Assembly (NCBI GenBank): GCA_029251085.1
Contig: JAQXDZ010000069.1
Coordinates: 1 to 64,000, forward strand
DNA from: Mariniblastus sp.
Lineage (GTDB): Bacteria > Planctomycetota > Planctomycetia > Pirellulales > Pirellulaceae
Reading direction: 5' to 3'
Length of the DNA: 64,000 nucleotides
Below, piece by piece: positions 63,865 through 64,000 of this stretch. The stretch's first letter is position 1. Every line of letters starts with the position of its first letter. Made by a program: the position numbers and the translations under genes. The notes below the pieces were generated by a model. That model was not told where the DNA came from. It worked only from the letters and a program-made list of their open reading frames with translations, and searched no databases.

Positions 63865-64000
63865 TCAAATCAGAGTTGCGATCACCAAAGCAACCACGCT
63901 CATCAATTTAAGTAAAATATTGAGCGACGGTCCTGATGTATCTTTAAACGGATCGCCGACAGTGTCTCCCACCACAGATGCTTTGTGGGCTTCGCTGCCT
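63865..64000 (-). CDS. hppA: Membrane-bound proton/sodium-translocating pyrophosphatase, C-terminal end
   Basis: The minus strand reads [20 protein letters not shown], then [20 protein letters not shown] and ATLI to the stop at 63865. [19 protein letters not shown] is the conserved end segment of the H+/Na+-pumping pyrophosphatases. Only the last 45 residues lie in the window; the rest continues beyond base 64000. The enzyme couples PPi hydrolysis to ion pumping across the membrane. Confidence 0.93.
   Translation of the reverse strand, partial: GSEAHKASVVGDTVGDPFKDTSGPSLNILLKLMSVVALVIATLI

Overview
The window looks like a piece of a Planctomycetota chromosome, probably of the Pirellulales type. 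The signs are a DUF1559 pseudopilin with the H-x9-DG motif, a VPEP-type PEP-CTERM protein, a long MoxR/DUF58/BatA/DUF4159 gene cluster, a Tat-signal Gfo/Idh/MocA oxidoreductase next to a sulfatase, a PqaA-family hydrolase, and several genes that seem to start at TTG or GTG. Base composition is close to balanced. I see no tRNA or rRNA gene, insertion sequence, prophage or CRISPR array. This is a core and secretome region, not a mobile island.

Layout. 1-9765: the end of a VIT/VWA/DUF2135 protein; a small basic orphan protein behind a possibly structured leader; an S41 protease; aspartate carbamoyltransferase; a three-gene set of small single-span proteins. 9850-14478, minus strand: a housekeeping run tpiA, secG, yicC, gmk, rpoZ, coaC, coaB, in which the usually fused coaBC is split. 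14745-18879, minus strand: a large DUF11-repeat envelope protein and a coiled-coil protein. 19341-22904: dnaE, preceded by three tandem 18-bp repeats. 22987-24763: a Rieske oxygenase and a small membrane protein. 24795-26854, minus strand: a promoter, a cobalamin riboswitch, a DUF1559 pseudopilin and a DUF4465 PEP-CTERM protein. 27066-28511: a PqaA-like hydrolase. 28520-35164, minus strand: a complete tripartite heavy-metal RND efflux set. 35437-38357: a fragment of a VWA protein and a Lon-related protease. 38405-39154: an unknown protein. 39505-54461: an eight-gene co-directional cluster, mostly with overlapping or touching stop and start codons. 54495-62227: an S9 peptidase, a Gfo/Idh oxidoreductase, a sulfatase, a SRAP protein, an ACT protein and EpmA. 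62326-64000: a secreted glycine-rich protein and the end of a membrane pyrophosphatase.

Two units stand out. The first is the cobalamin riboswitch placed directly before a pseudopilin and a surface-type DUF4465 protein. It suggests a corrinoid-responsive surface system, possibly corrinoid capture. The second is the 39.5-54.5 kb cluster: a secreted TPR/HExxH metallopeptidase-like protein, DUF4159, a MoxR ATPase, DUF58, a BatA/VWA membrane protein, a very large Gln-rich coiled-coil membrane protein, a VWA plus glutamine-amidotransferase-like membrane protein, and a terminal secreted protein with a caspase/legumain-like His/Cys pair. The gene linkage suggests one envelope machine with a peptidase-like component at each end.

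All functions are read from motifs and from memory of protein families; no search was run. Starts were moved from the longest reading frame where a ribosome-binding site, signal peptide or gene overlap argued for it.
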